Positions 22,497 through 29,768 of a stretch of 29,768 bases of DNA are shown here, one piece after another. The notes under the pieces were generated by a model. That model searched no databases, was not told the origin of the DNA, and saw only the letters and a list, made by a program, of their open reading frames with translations. Within the stretch, counting starts at the first letter, position 1; the number at the start of each line of letters is the position of its first letter. Origin of the DNA: DATKZH01 sp964475955 (GTDB taxonomy: Bacteria; Planctomycetota; Planctomycetia; Pirellulales; Thermoguttaceae); assembly GCA_964475955.1 (NCBI GenBank), contig CAYYZY010000091.1, forward strand, positions 1-29,768, in the 5' to 3' direction. A program made the translations under genes and the position numbers.

Positions 22497-22931
22497 CTAC
22501 GATCGATCGCCCAACGTTTCGCCGATCATGTGGCAGAGGGTATCCGGGTCGAGCGGCCGGTCGCGGCGGCTCACCACGCGGCCGTTGAGGATCACCGCCG
22601 GAAGGGAGAACATCTGCAACGCCGTGCGCACCCCGGCCGACACGCCGGGGCGGTAGCGGAGCACGTCGGCGATGAGCTTGAACGTCAGGTAGAGCTGATT
22701 GCGGGGGTCGACCGTGACGACAGCCACCCGCTGCCCGCCGTCTTCCGCCGGGTAGAACTTGCGGATCGTTCGGTGCAGAAGTCCCAGCTCCTCCTGCTGC
22801 CGGCGCACGTGCCGGAACAGCCCGCGGCCGCGCACGGTGGGATCGTCGTCGTCGAGCGCCCCGCAGCACCCTCCGCCGGTTAGCTGCTCGGCGTTCTCGC
22901 GCACGAGGATTACGGAGACGGGCGGTTTCAT
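22497..22931 (-). CDS. Putative thioredoxin-fold-like protein with a CC motif
   Basis: This is a 144-residue cytoplasmic protein without a signal peptide. It begins MKPPVSVILVRENAEQLTGG, with adjacent Cys22-Cys23 after the first predicted strand/loop. Later come a strand VAVVTVDPRNQ and FSLPAVILNGRVV (Pro111), which looks like the cis-proline loop and following strand of thioredoxin-like folds. A vicinal dithiol at the first helix plus a cis-Pro strand suggests a redox or metal-binding role, but no named family was recognised. It precedes the RNase HII-like gene on the same strand, so the two may be cotranscribed. The fold is an inference from motif order. Confidence 0.6.
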   Translation of the reverse strand: MKPPVSVILVRENAEQLTGGGCCGALDDDDPTVRGRGLFRHVRRQQEELGLLHRTIRKFYPAEDGGQRVAVVTVDPRNQLYLTFKLIADVLRYRPGVSAGVRTALQMFSLPAVILNGRVVSRRDRPLDPDTLCHMIGETLGDRS

Positions 22932-22980
22932 CGTGTCGCTTCCCCGTTTCCCCGTTTCGTCTCCGACCGTACAGCGCCGC

Positions 22981-23038
22981 CGTCACCGTTTAGCCGCCGA
23001 CGGCGTAGCACCGTCGTCACCGTTTAGCCGCCGACGGC
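22981..23038. repeat. Perfect 24-base direct repeat, two copies
   Basis: Identical 24-mers starting CGTCACCGTTTAGCCG occupy 22981-23004 and 23015-23038, a 34-base period. Each contains the small dyad GCCG-CCGACGGC. They lie 3' of cstA and 5' of the thioredoxin-like gene. Confidence 0.8.
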
Positions 23039-23075
23039 ACGTCGGCGCCACCGGCCCCGAATTCGACCCCAGCGA

Positions 23076-25025
23076 TCAGTCCCCCTGCGTTGCGTCCACC
23101 GCCGCGCGCTCCGGGGCAGGCTCCTCGTCGAGCTCCAATCCGCCGCGTCCCCGGGCGAACGAGAGCAGCCCCTCAACGATCAGCCACAACGACATCGCGA
23201 GCACGACGAGCGTAACGACGGTCAGCGACCACCGGTTGAACTCGGAGAGCGCGGGGTTCTTCCAGAAGCTGACCAGGTTTACCTCGATTGCCCACATCGA
23301 CATGACCAGCATCAGGACCATGGGCACGAGCGTGAAGACGATCGGCCGTGAGATCTTGTAGAGGAAGATGCTCACGGCCAGTAGCGTCAGGCCGGCCAGC
23401 AGTTGATTGCTCGTGCCGAACAGGACCCAGAGCGTTTTTCCCTCGCGCACCAGCCCGAACAGCGCGATGGCCCCCACCGCCACCAGGGAGCCGAAGTAGC
23501 GGTTGGCCAGGAAGTCGAGCTTGATCGAACGGCAGATCGCCTCGACGTTGAAGCGGAGCAGGCGCGTGCCCGTGTCGAGCGTGGTCAGGGCGAAGGCGAC
23601 GATGGTTACGGCCAACAGGGCGGTGCCGTACTCGGTCGGCACGTGGAGCATGGCCAGGAAGTTCGCTCCGCCCTGCACCACGGCGCTGAGCTGGGCCGGC
23701 AGCCCCCCTCCCTTGATGCCGCTCCAGGTGGAGTAGGCGCCGGTCTGCCAGGCCTCGGCGCCCAGGCCGGCCACGCACGCCACGATGACGAGGATCGCCA
23801 GCGCGCCCTCGGTGAGCATGGCGCCGTAGCCGATCGGCACGGCGTCGGTCTCGCGGTTCAACTGGCGCACCGTGGTCCCGCTCGACACGAGCGAGTGGAA
23901 ACCGCTCACGGCCCCACACGCGATGGTGACGAACAGAAGCGGCAGCCACGAGGGCGCCGGGGGGACGTCGGCCAGCGTTTGGCCTTCCGCCGGCGGCCTC
24001 AAGGGCACGTCGGGGCGGAACATCGCGGCGTCGATATGGCTCTCGGCGGCCCCGGTGCCCGCCGCGATCATCAGTCCCACGAACAGCGTGGCCAGCGCGA
24101 AGTAGAGCTGGAAGCTGTTGATGTAGTCTCGCGGTTGCAGAAGCAGCCAGACCGGCAAGACCGACGCCACGAACGCGTACACCAGAAGGCCGTAGATCCA
24201 CCGCTTCTCGGTTTCCGGAACCACCCGGCGGATTTCCTCGGCCGCCTCGGGCCGGCCCGTCGCTTCCAGCCGCTTGGCGGCCGCCACCGCGCCGTAGGGT
24301 TTCTCGAAGCCGGGCACGTCGGCGGAGGGCTTCGCGTCCTTGGCCGCGTCGATCGCCTGGCGCGTGTCCGGAGAAGTCATCCACTGATAGGTGGGAACCG
24401 GCCACTTCACGCCGCAAACGATGAGCAGGGCGAAAAGTGCCAGGCCCACGGCCGTCGCCGGCCCCAGCCCCACCTTCAGCTTGTACACACAAACGCCCAC
24501 GCCCATGGCGACCAGCATGAGCCCGAACGAGGGGATGATGGCGTCGGGATTGAAATTGACGAACAGCCCGGAGATCGCGTTGACAAACGCCCCCATGGCC
24601 AGGGCCAGCAGGAAGAAAATGATCAGAAGCGCCAGCAGCCGGGCTCGGGGGCCCATCAGGTCCTGGCAGACATCGCCGATGGTGCGTCCCTTGAAGCGGA
24701 GGCTGACGGCGAGGGCGCCCATGTCGTGGACCGCCCCGATGAAGATGCACCCGATCACCACCCAGAGCACGGCCGGCACCCAGCCCCAGATCACCGCGAT
24801 CGCCGGCCCCAGGATCGGCCCCAACCCGGCGATCGAAGCGAAGTGGTGCCCGAACAGCACGGGCACGCGTGTGGGGATGTAATCCACACCGTCCTCCAAC
24901 TCGTGAGCCGGCGTGCGTCGCTCGGGATTGAGCCGGTAGATCCGACGGGCGAGGAACCGTCCGTAAGTGAGATAGGCCAGCAAGAGGGCCGCAAACCCGA
25001 TCAGAGCTACCACCGCTGCATTCAT
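23076..25025 (-). CDS. cstA: CstA-family carbon starvation protein (peptide/pyruvate carrier)
   Basis: This 649-residue inner-membrane protein belongs to the CstA family, whose members take up pyruvate or peptides during carbon limitation. The hallmark is FGHHFASIAGLGPILGPAIA near residue 60, followed by GAVHDMGALAVSLRFKG and later CGAVSGFHSLVSSGTTVRQL, then the FALTTLDTGTRLLRF segment. About sixteen hydrophobic segments are visible. An Ala/Lys-rich soluble insert (about 235-290) separates two blocks. GGGAGA lies seven bases before the ATG at 25025; the open frame extends upstream only through repeat sequence. It is transcribed away from trxB. Substrate choice between pyruvate and peptides cannot be read from the sequence. 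Confidence 0.93.
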   Translation of the reverse strand: MNAAVVALIGFAALLLAYLTYGRFLARRIYRLNPERRTPAHELEDGVDYIPTRVPVLFGHHFASIAGLGPILGPAIAVIWGWVPAVLWVVIGCIFIGAVHDMGALAVSLRFKGRTIGDVCQDLMGPRARLLALLIIFFLLALAMGAFVNAISGLFVNFNPDAIIPSFGLMLVAMGVGVCVYKLKVGLGPATAVGLALFALLIVCGVKWPVPTYQWMTSPDTRQAIDAAKDAKPSADVPGFEKPYGAVAAAKRLEATGRPEAAEEIRRVVPETEKRWIYGLLVYAFVASVLPVWLLLQPRDYINSFQLYFALATLFVGLMIAAGTGAAESHIDAAMFRPDVPLRPPAEGQTLADVPPAPSWLPLLFVTIACGAVSGFHSLVSSGTTVRQLNRETDAVPIGYGAMLTEGALAILVIVACVAGLGAEAWQTGAYSTWSGIKGGGLPAQLSAVVQGGANFLAMLHVPTEYGTALLAVTIVAFALTTLDTGTRLLRFNVEAICRSIKLDFLANRYFGSLVAVGAIALFGLVREGKTLWVLFGTSNQLLAGLTLLAVSIFLYKISRPIVFTLVPMVLMLVMSMWAIEVNLVSFWKNPALSEFNRWSLTVVTLVVLAMSLWLIVEGLLSFARGRGGLELDEEPAPERAAVDATQGD

Positions 25026-25086
25026 CGATCTCTCCCACGATCGGACTCTGACGAACAAAGCCCCGGTATGGGGGTATGTGGTCGAA

Positions 25087-25236
25087 GCCGGGGTGGCCGG
25101 GGGCGAGCGCAGCAACCCCCCGGAACCGTAGGTCTGTAGGCTCGCTACGCTCGACCACAGCCACCCAGGCTCGACTCCGGCCACCCGGAGCCGAAATCGG
25201 CCAACCGACGATTCCGTCGTCCCCGGCCACCCCGGC
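25087..25236. repeat. Perfect 16-base inverted repeat flanking a GC-rich block
   Basis: GCCGGGGTGGCCGGGG at 25087-25102 is the exact reverse complement of 25221-25236. Inside are further related GGCCACCC units. It occupies the cstA/trxB divergent intergenic region, upstream of the trxB promoter. Confidence 0.75.
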
Positions 25237-25293
25237 CTCGGCCCTTCCCGTTCCCGACCATATCGCGCTGCCGCTTTGGAAGCAAGCACAGCC

Positions 25294-25329
25294 TTGGAGC
25301 CCGGCGCCGCAGTGCCTATAATGGGCACT
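25294..25329 (+). promoter_or_regulatory. Strong sigma-70 promoter of trxB with a dyad around the -10 box
   Basis: TTGGAG (25294-25299), a 17-base spacer and a perfect TATAAT (25317-25322). The -10 box is enclosed by AGTGCC (25311-25316) and GGCACT (25324-25329), an inverted repeat that could be an operator. The leader to the GTG at 25369 is about 40 bases and holds AGGAGGT at 25356-25362. Confidence 0.7.
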
Positions 25330-25368
25330 CCCCCGGCAATCTACGACGCCTAATCAGGAGGTCGATTC

Positions 25369-26415
25369 GTGGCGGAGAAGGTGATAATCATCGGCAGCGG
25401 ACCGGCGGGCTGGACGGCCGCCATCTACGCGGCTCGGGCGGAGTTGAAGCCGCTGGTCTTCGAAGGGGCGGTCACCGCCGAAAACCAGGCGGCCGGCACC
25501 TTGCCCTTGGGACAGTTGGCCCTGACCACCGAGGTGGAGAACTTCCCGGGCTTCCCGGCCGGCGACCTGGGGGCCTACCTCGACGACGCGATCGACGAGA
25601 AGAAGCGTCGGATGATGGACGAGCACGCCAGGCAAGGGGTCAGCGGCCCCGAGCTGATGGAGCTGATGCGCCAGCAGGCCGTCAACTTCGGCACCCGCGT
25701 GATCACCGACGACGTCGTCGAGGTCGACTTCAGCGGCCACCCCTTCCAGCTCACCGCCTCCGACGGCTCGTCGCACGAGGCCCTGGCCGTGATCGTGGCC
25801 ACGGGCGCCCGGGCCAACTACCTGGGTATCCCGTCGGAGGAGAAGTACAAGAACCTGGGGGTGAGCGCGTGTGCCGTGTGCGACGGGGCGCTGCCCCGGT
25901 TCCGCAACAAGCCGCTGGCCGTGGTCGGCGGGGGCGATTCGGCGGTCGAGGAGGCCGACTACCTGAGCAAGTTCGCCAGCCGCGTCTACATGATCCACCG
26001 CCGCGACGCGCTCCGGGCCTCGAAGATCATGGCCCGACGGGCGATGGACAACCCCAAGATCGAAATCCTCTGGAACCGCGTGGTCGACGAGGTGCTGGGC
26101 AACGACACGGACGGCGTCACCGGCGTGCGCCTCAACAGCACGGCCGGAGAAGACGACCTGGACGTGGAGGTCGCCGGCTTCTTCCTGGCCATCGGGCATA
26201 CCCCCAACACGGGGTTCCTGGAAGGCAAGCTGGAGATGGACGACAAGGGCTACGTCAAGTGGACCGCGCCGTTTCGGACGTACACCAGTGTGGAGGGTGT
26301 CTTCGCCGCGGGCGACGTGGCCGACGCCTACTACCGCCAGGCGGTCACGGCCGCCGGCACCGGCTGCATGGCCGCTCTCGACGCCGAACGGTGGTTGGCA
26401 TCGAAGGAGTGGTAG
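25369..26415 (+). CDS. trxB: Thioredoxin reductase
   Basis: This FAD/NADPH enzyme reduces thioredoxin in the cytoplasm. Visible parts are the FAD loop IIGSGPAG (7-14), the redox-active pair C168-A-V-C171-D-G, the NADPH loop VVGGGDSAVEEADYLS, HRRDALRASKIM and the C-terminal FAD segment GVFAAGDVADAYYRQAVTAAG. At 348 residues it exceeds the usual 320 because about 27 residues (about 65-92, DLGAYLDDAIDEKKRR and on) are inserted between the PGFP and GPELM segments. The GTG at 25369 is supported by AGGAGGT six bases upstream and a clear promoter. A partner thioredoxin is not adjacent. Identity is certain. Confidence 0.97.
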   Translation: MAEKVIIIGSGPAGWTAAIYAARAELKPLVFEGAVTAENQAAGTLPLGQLALTTEVENFPGFPAGDLGAYLDDAIDEKKRRMMDEHARQGVSGPELMELMRQQAVNFGTRVITDDVVEVDFSGHPFQLTASDGSSHEALAVIVATGARANYLGIPSEEKYKNLGVSACAVCDGALPRFRNKPLAVVGGGDSAVEEADYLSKFASRVYMIHRRDALRASKIMARRAMDNPKIEILWNRVVDEVLGNDTDGVTGVRLNSTAGEDDLDVEVAGFFLAIGHTPNTGFLEGKLEMDDKGYVKWTAPFRTYTSVEGVFAAGDVADAYYRQAVTAAGTGCMAALDAERWLASKEW

Positions 26416-26420
26416 CCTGA

Positions 26421-26479
26421 CGTGGGGCGCGTCTCCGACGTGCCCAGAAGCCAAAGGCACGTTGGAAACGTGCCCCACG
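26421..26479. repeat. Nested inverted repeat downstream of trxB
   Basis: CGTGGGGC at 26421-26428 pairs with GCCCCACG at 26472-26479, and an inner pair CGTGCC/GGCACG is nested. It starts six bases after the trxB stop. It could act as a 3' stem but lacks a T-run. Confidence 0.65.
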
Positions 26480-26545
26480 AAGTGCGCGCACCGGGCGCGT
26501 ATACACAACGGTCCGAGATGTTAACCCGACGAAAGGTCCGACACG

Positions 26546-27898
26546 ATGGCCCAACCTCCCTCCCCTGCGCCCGAGTCCCCCTCACGTGAGCCCTGGTATA
26601 AGGAGGTAACCTGGTACCACTGGGTGATCGTGCTGATCGCCTCCAGCGGATGGCTGTTCGACTGCATGGACCAGCGGATCTTCGTCCTGGCGCGGCAGCC
26701 GGCAATGCAGGAGTTGCTCGGCGACGTCTCCGACGCGGTCGTCAAGACCTGGGGCGGCTGGGCCACCACGGCGATGCTGCTCGGTTGGGCCACCGGCGGG
26801 ATCATCTTCGGTATCATGAGCGACCGCCTCGGACGCGTCAAAACCATGGTCGTCACGCTGCTGGTCTACTCCGGCTTCACGGGCCTGTCGGGCCTGTCGC
26901 GCACGGGCGCCGAGTTCATCATCTATCGCTTCCTCGTCGGCTTGGGGGTCGGCGGCATGTTCGGGGCGGCCACCACGCTGGTCGCCGAAAGCGTGCCGGG
27001 ACGATTCCGGGCCCTCGCGTTGGGATCGCTGCAAGCGCTCTCGGCGAGCGGCAACATCATCGGCTCGCTGATCAGCGTTTGGATCCAGCCCGGCAAGACC
27101 GATTTCCTCTGGGGGCTGTCGGGCTGGCGGGTGATCTTCTTCGTCGGCATCCTGCCGGCGATCCTGGTGATTCCCATCGTGCTGGTCCTCCGCGAACCGG
27201 AGCGCTGGAGGGAGACCAAGCGGCGGATCAAGGCGGGGGAGAACCCGTCGGAGCACGTCGGCTCGATCCCCGACCTGTTCCGGCACCCGATCTGGCGGCG
27301 AAACCTGCTGGTGGGCGTGACGCTCGGCTTGGCCGGCATGGCCGGGCTGTGGGGAATCGGCTTCTTCTCGCCCGAGCTGATTTCGACCGCGCTGGAGGGC
27401 GAGTCGCGGGAGGTCATCGATCGCGTGCGCGGATTCGCCACGGCCGGGCAGGACGTCGGTGCGTTCTTCGGCATGATGACTTTCACCTTCGTGGCCGCGT
27501 TCGTCGGGCGCAAGCAGGCCTTCTTCGGCGCGTTCATCCTGTGCCTGGGCGTCACGATCTTCGTCTTCAACTTCCTCGACAGCGCGTTCGACGCCTACTG
27601 GATGCTGCCGATGATCGGCTTCACCCACCTGTCGGTGTTCGGCGGCTATTCGATCTACTTCCCGGAGCTGTTCCCCACGCGCTTAAGGGGAACCGGCGTC
27701 GGATTCTGCTACAACACGGTGCGCTACCTGGCCGCGGGCTTCCCGCCGATGCTGATGTATCTCAACTCGACGCTGGTGGCCAACAACGTCGAGGAGCCGT
27801 TCCGCAAGGCGGCGACGATCCTGTCGTTCATCTTCGCGATCGGCCTGGTCGCCCTGATCTGGGCCCCCGAGACCAAGGATGAGCCGCTACCAGAGTAA
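26546..27898 (+). CDS. MFS transporter
   Basis: This 450-residue major facilitator has about twelve transmembrane helices. The first is preceded by WYHWVIVLIASSGWLFDCMDQ, which carries the Asp of TM1 typical of aromatic-acid/sugar-type MFS carriers. Motif A is visible in the loop after TM2 (GIMSDRLGRVKTM), and a related copy after TM8 is degenerate. The YSIYFPELFPTRLRGTGVGF segment is the PxxxPTxxRxxG pattern of the sugar/metabolite porter group. The substrate is not predictable; such proteins are often annotated as general metabolite porters. AAAGG lies before the ATG. An NRAMP-like gene follows 132 bases later on the same strand, so they may share expression. Confidence 0.9.
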   Translation: MAQPPSPAPESPSREPWYKEVTWYHWVIVLIASSGWLFDCMDQRIFVLARQPAMQELLGDVSDAVVKTWGGWATTAMLLGWATGGIIFGIMSDRLGRVKTMVVTLLVYSGFTGLSGLSRTGAEFIIYRFLVGLGVGGMFGAATTLVAESVPGRFRALALGSLQALSASGNIIGSLISVWIQPGKTDFLWGLSGWRVIFFVGILPAILVIPIVLVLREPERWRETKRRIKAGENPSEHVGSIPDLFRHPIWRRNLLVGVTLGLAGMAGLWGIGFFSPELISTALEGESREVIDRVRGFATAGQDVGAFFGMMTFTFVAAFVGRKQAFFGAFILCLGVTIFVFNFLDSAFDAYWMLPMIGFTHLSVFGGYSIYFPELFPTRLRGTGVGFCYNTVRYLAAGFPPMLMYLNSTLVANNVEEPFRKAATILSFIFAIGLVALIWAPETKDEPLPE

Positions 27899-28030
27899 AG
27901 GATAAAGGATGAATGATGAAGGATGAATGTAGGGGAGCCGAGGAGGGCTGGCGTCGCGAACCCGCGCCGAGTTCTTCCTTCGTCATGCATCATTCCACGT
28001 TCCGCATTTGACTACCGAGGGAGACAGAAC
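27899..28030. other. Short repeat-like spacer between the MFS and NRAMP-like genes
   Basis: It begins with GGATAAAGGATGAATGATGAAGG-type iterations of AAGGATGAATG (27899-27926). A partially complementary stretch CCTTCGTCATGCATCATTCC lies at 27976-27995. It resembles a degraded inverted repeat, and no promoter is clear. Confidence 0.4.
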
Positions 28031-29539
28031 ATGGCCGAAGCGTCCAAAGGCCTTCCCATGACCGCCAAGTGGAACCCCGAGAAGCTCCAGCAGGAAGTGG
28101 CGGAGCTCCAGGAACTGGAGGCCCGTCCCTTCCCTTCGAGGGCGGCGGGCTACATCAAGCGAACCGGTCCGGGGCTGCTCCAGAGCGCCATGACGCTCGG
28201 GGCCGGCAGCGCGACCGCCTCGGTCGTGGCCGGGGCGTCGTTCGGCTACAAGCTCCTCTGGGTCCAGCCGGTGGCCATGTTCCTCGGCGTGATGATGCTC
28301 GCCGCGCTGGGGAACGTCGTCCTGACGACCGGCGAGCGCCCCTACAGGGCCTTCGGCCGCGAAATGAGCAAGATGCTCGTGTTCCTCTGGGCGCTGGGCA
28401 CGATCATGGCGTCGATCATCTGGCACTTCCCCCAGTACGGACTCGCCGCCGGTGCCGCGCGGGACCTGGCGGCCATGGCCGGCTCCCCTGCGTACAACGC
28501 CCAAGGGGACTTCACCGGCGTCGGCCTGATCGCGAGCTTCGCCGTCGGGCTGGTGATCCTCGGCATCAACATGTATACCGTCTGGAGCTACGGAAGCAGC
28601 ACGAAGGGCATTAAGCTCTACGAGTGGTTCCTCCGCACGGTGATCGGCCTGATCATCCTCATGTTCGCCATCGTCGTGGCCAGTAGCATCGGAAAGATCA
28701 ACTGGACCGAGATGGGCAAAGGTTTCATCGGCTGGTACGGGATCCCCGAATACCAGAACCCCAAGCACGTGACCCTGGTGCTCGGCATGCTCGGCGCCGC
28801 CGTCGGCATCAACATGACCTTCCTCTACCCGTACACCCTGCTGGCGAAAGGGTGGGGGAAGGACCACAAGAAGCTGGCCCGTTGGGACCTGGGGATGTCG
28901 ATGTTCCTGCCGTTCGTCCTGGTCACCTCGCTGGTAATCACCGCGATGACGGTCACGGGCGTGTACACCGGCGAGGAGGTGCTCCGCGAGGGGCTCCGCC
29001 CGGTCGCGGCGGGCGCGTCGCTGCACGGGGTCCTCGGCGAGCACGCCGGGCGGATCGTGTTCGACTTCGGGCTGATCGCCATGACCTGTAGCGCGATCTC
29101 CACCCACATGGTGGTCTGCGGCTTCACTTTCTGCGAGATGCTCGGCCTGGAATACACGAAGACGCGGTTCCGCCTTTTCGCCCTGACGCCGATGATCGGG
29201 ATCCTGGGCGTGGTGACCAAGCTGCCGTTCTGGTTCCCCGTGGCGGCCTCCGCCGTCTGCTTCGCGATGCTGCCGATCGCCTACGTGGCGTTCCTCATCA
29301 TGAACAACAAGCGGAGCTACATCGGCGACGCGGTCGGCCGCGGCCTCAGCCGGTTCGCGTTCAACCTGGTCCTCGTGGTCGCCCTGGCCGTGGCGACGAT
29401 CGGCTCGGTGATCCAGATCAACAACCGAGTGATCAAGAACGACCAGGTCCGCGAGTTCTTCGGCCTGCCGCCGGTCCAGGAGCCGGTCGAAGAGCCGGTC
29501 AAGCCGCCGGCGCCCGTGGCTCCGCCGCGCAACCTGTGA
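28031..29539 (+). CDS. NRAMP-like transporter with altered metal-binding motifs
   Basis: This 502-residue membrane protein fits the NRAMP (SLC11, LeuT-fold) family. TM1 reads GPGLLQSAMTLGAGSATASVVAGASFGYKLLWV, interrupted here by GAGS (57-60) where NRAMP has DPGN. TM6, about residue 252-272, reads GAAVGINMTFLYPYTLLAK in place of the G-x-x-x-MPHN pattern. The metal-ligand Asp, Asn and Met are thus replaced, so Mn/Fe transport like classical MntH is unlikely; a magnesium-type or amino-acid-like substrate is possible. About eleven or twelve helices are seen, then a Pro/Val-rich cytoplasmic tail (EPVEEPVKPPAP). The ATG at 28031 has GAGGGAGA upstream; the open frame extends 36 residues more into repeat sequence. 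The family is probable, the substrate unknown. Confidence 0.75.
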   Translation: MAEASKGLPMTAKWNPEKLQQEVAELQELEARPFPSRAAGYIKRTGPGLLQSAMTLGAGSATASVVAGASFGYKLLWVQPVAMFLGVMMLAALGNVVLTTGERPYRAFGREMSKMLVFLWALGTIMASIIWHFPQYGLAAGAARDLAAMAGSPAYNAQGDFTGVGLIASFAVGLVILGINMYTVWSYGSSTKGIKLYEWFLRTVIGLIILMFAIVVASSIGKINWTEMGKGFIGWYGIPEYQNPKHVTLVLGMLGAAVGINMTFLYPYTLLAKGWGKDHKKLARWDLGMSMFLPFVLVTSLVITAMTVTGVYTGEEVLREGLRPVAAGASLHGVLGEHAGRIVFDFGLIAMTCSAISTHMVVCGFTFCEMLGLEYTKTRFRLFALTPMIGILGVVTKLPFWFPVAASAVCFAMLPIAYVAFLIMNNKRSYIGDAVGRGLSRFAFNLVLVVALAVATIGSVIQINNRVIKNDQVREFFGLPPVQEPVEEPVKPPAPVAPPRNL

Positions 29540-29543
29540 CAAA

Positions 29544-29679
29544 ACGACCGTGCGCGATTCCGCGACGGGCGGGATGCGACTGTAGGGACGGCCTATGTGC
29601 CGTTCCGGGCCTCTGGTAGACGCGGAACGCCGCGGAAGGCGTTCCCTACAGCGGGTGTCGCCGAATCGCGGACGGTGAT
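29544..29679. repeat. Palindromic element, copy 2 (inverted relative to copy 1)
   Basis: It is the reverse complement of 20196-20332 with scattered substitutions. Outer arms are about 29544-29566 and 29657-29679. As for copy 1, it begins immediately after a stop codon (four bases after the NRAMP-like gene). Confidence 0.8.
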
Positions 29680-29768
29680 TAAGTAGAGAGAAAGGCGGAC
29701 ATGCCTGATTGTGGCAGGCTAGGCGGCCGCCAATTCGTGATGTCCCTTTCTTTCCGGCGTCGACGGCC
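29680..29768. other. Window end, no gene assigned
   Basis: On the minus strand a frame is open from the window edge to a TAA near 29680, with 29 codons, but the translation has no recognisable motif. A small stem GCCTG/CAGGC lies at 29703-29719. It could be the 3' end of a neighbouring gene. Confidence 0.3.

Noticed and set aside
22981..23038. Possible mini CRISPR array
   Set aside because: Only two copies with a 10-base spacer; too short for repeat-spacer units, and no cas genes are present.
23403..25139. Plus-strand frame of 578 codons opposite cstA
   Set aside because: It is antisense to a gene with unmistakable CstA motifs and has a composition of shadow type (His, Arg, Gln, Asp).

Overview
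The window reads as a GC-rich chromosomal segment of a planctomycete, most likely of the Pirellulales type, and probably a metagenomic contig because it opens inside mnmG. The attribution is an inference from GTG starts, an FGly-type sulfatase, an FHA protein, a CstA carrier, a divergent RNase HII-like protein, large multidomain signalling proteins and many short palindromic repeats between genes. No rRNA, tRNA, CRISPR array, integrase or transposase was recognised.

Layout. 1-2260: 3' part of mnmG, then a repeat-rich gap with three copies of a module resembling a translation start, leading into a small unrecognised gene. 2283-5054 (minus strand): a TIGR02117/DUF2459 protein, a secreted sulfatase with a candidate promoter, and a 72-residue HEAT-repeat protein. 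5055-5927: a long gap with no supported gene. 5928-11701: the most unusual part, two large genes pointing at each other. One encodes duplicated RNA polymerase alpha-CTD-like domains fused to a sigma region 4 helix-turn-helix. The other encodes a six-blade WD40 sensor, a Roc-type GTPase, a COR-like region, a possible zinc ribbon and a TIR/SEFIR effector, an NLR-like architecture. Its extreme 5' end carries two reading-frame breaks. 12187-18455 (minus strand): an SLC12-like cation-chloride cotransporter, a secreted beta-helix protein, S-adenosylhomocysteine hydrolase (ahcY), and an XRE-HTH/nucleotide-cyclase-fold protein whose 3' end overlaps ahcY by 20 bases. 18832-22931: a small conserved-looking gene, an FHA protein, a SixA-like phosphatase, a membrane protein, the RNase HII-like protein and a thioredoxin-fold-like protein. 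23076-29539: CstA, thioredoxin reductase with a clear promoter, an MFS carrier and an NRAMP-like carrier with altered metal motifs.

How the genes fit together. Most are housekeeping or transport genes in short transcription units. The sulfatase and beta-helix protein fit a sulfated-polysaccharide lifestyle. The XRE-cyclase/ahcY overlap suggests translational coupling of a small-molecule-responsive regulator with the methyl cycle. The alpha-CTD/sigma4 and WD40-Roc-TIR pair is the best candidate for an undescribed system, possibly abortive defence. Short inverted repeats lie mainly 3' of genes, and one 137-base palindromic element occurs twice in opposite orientations.
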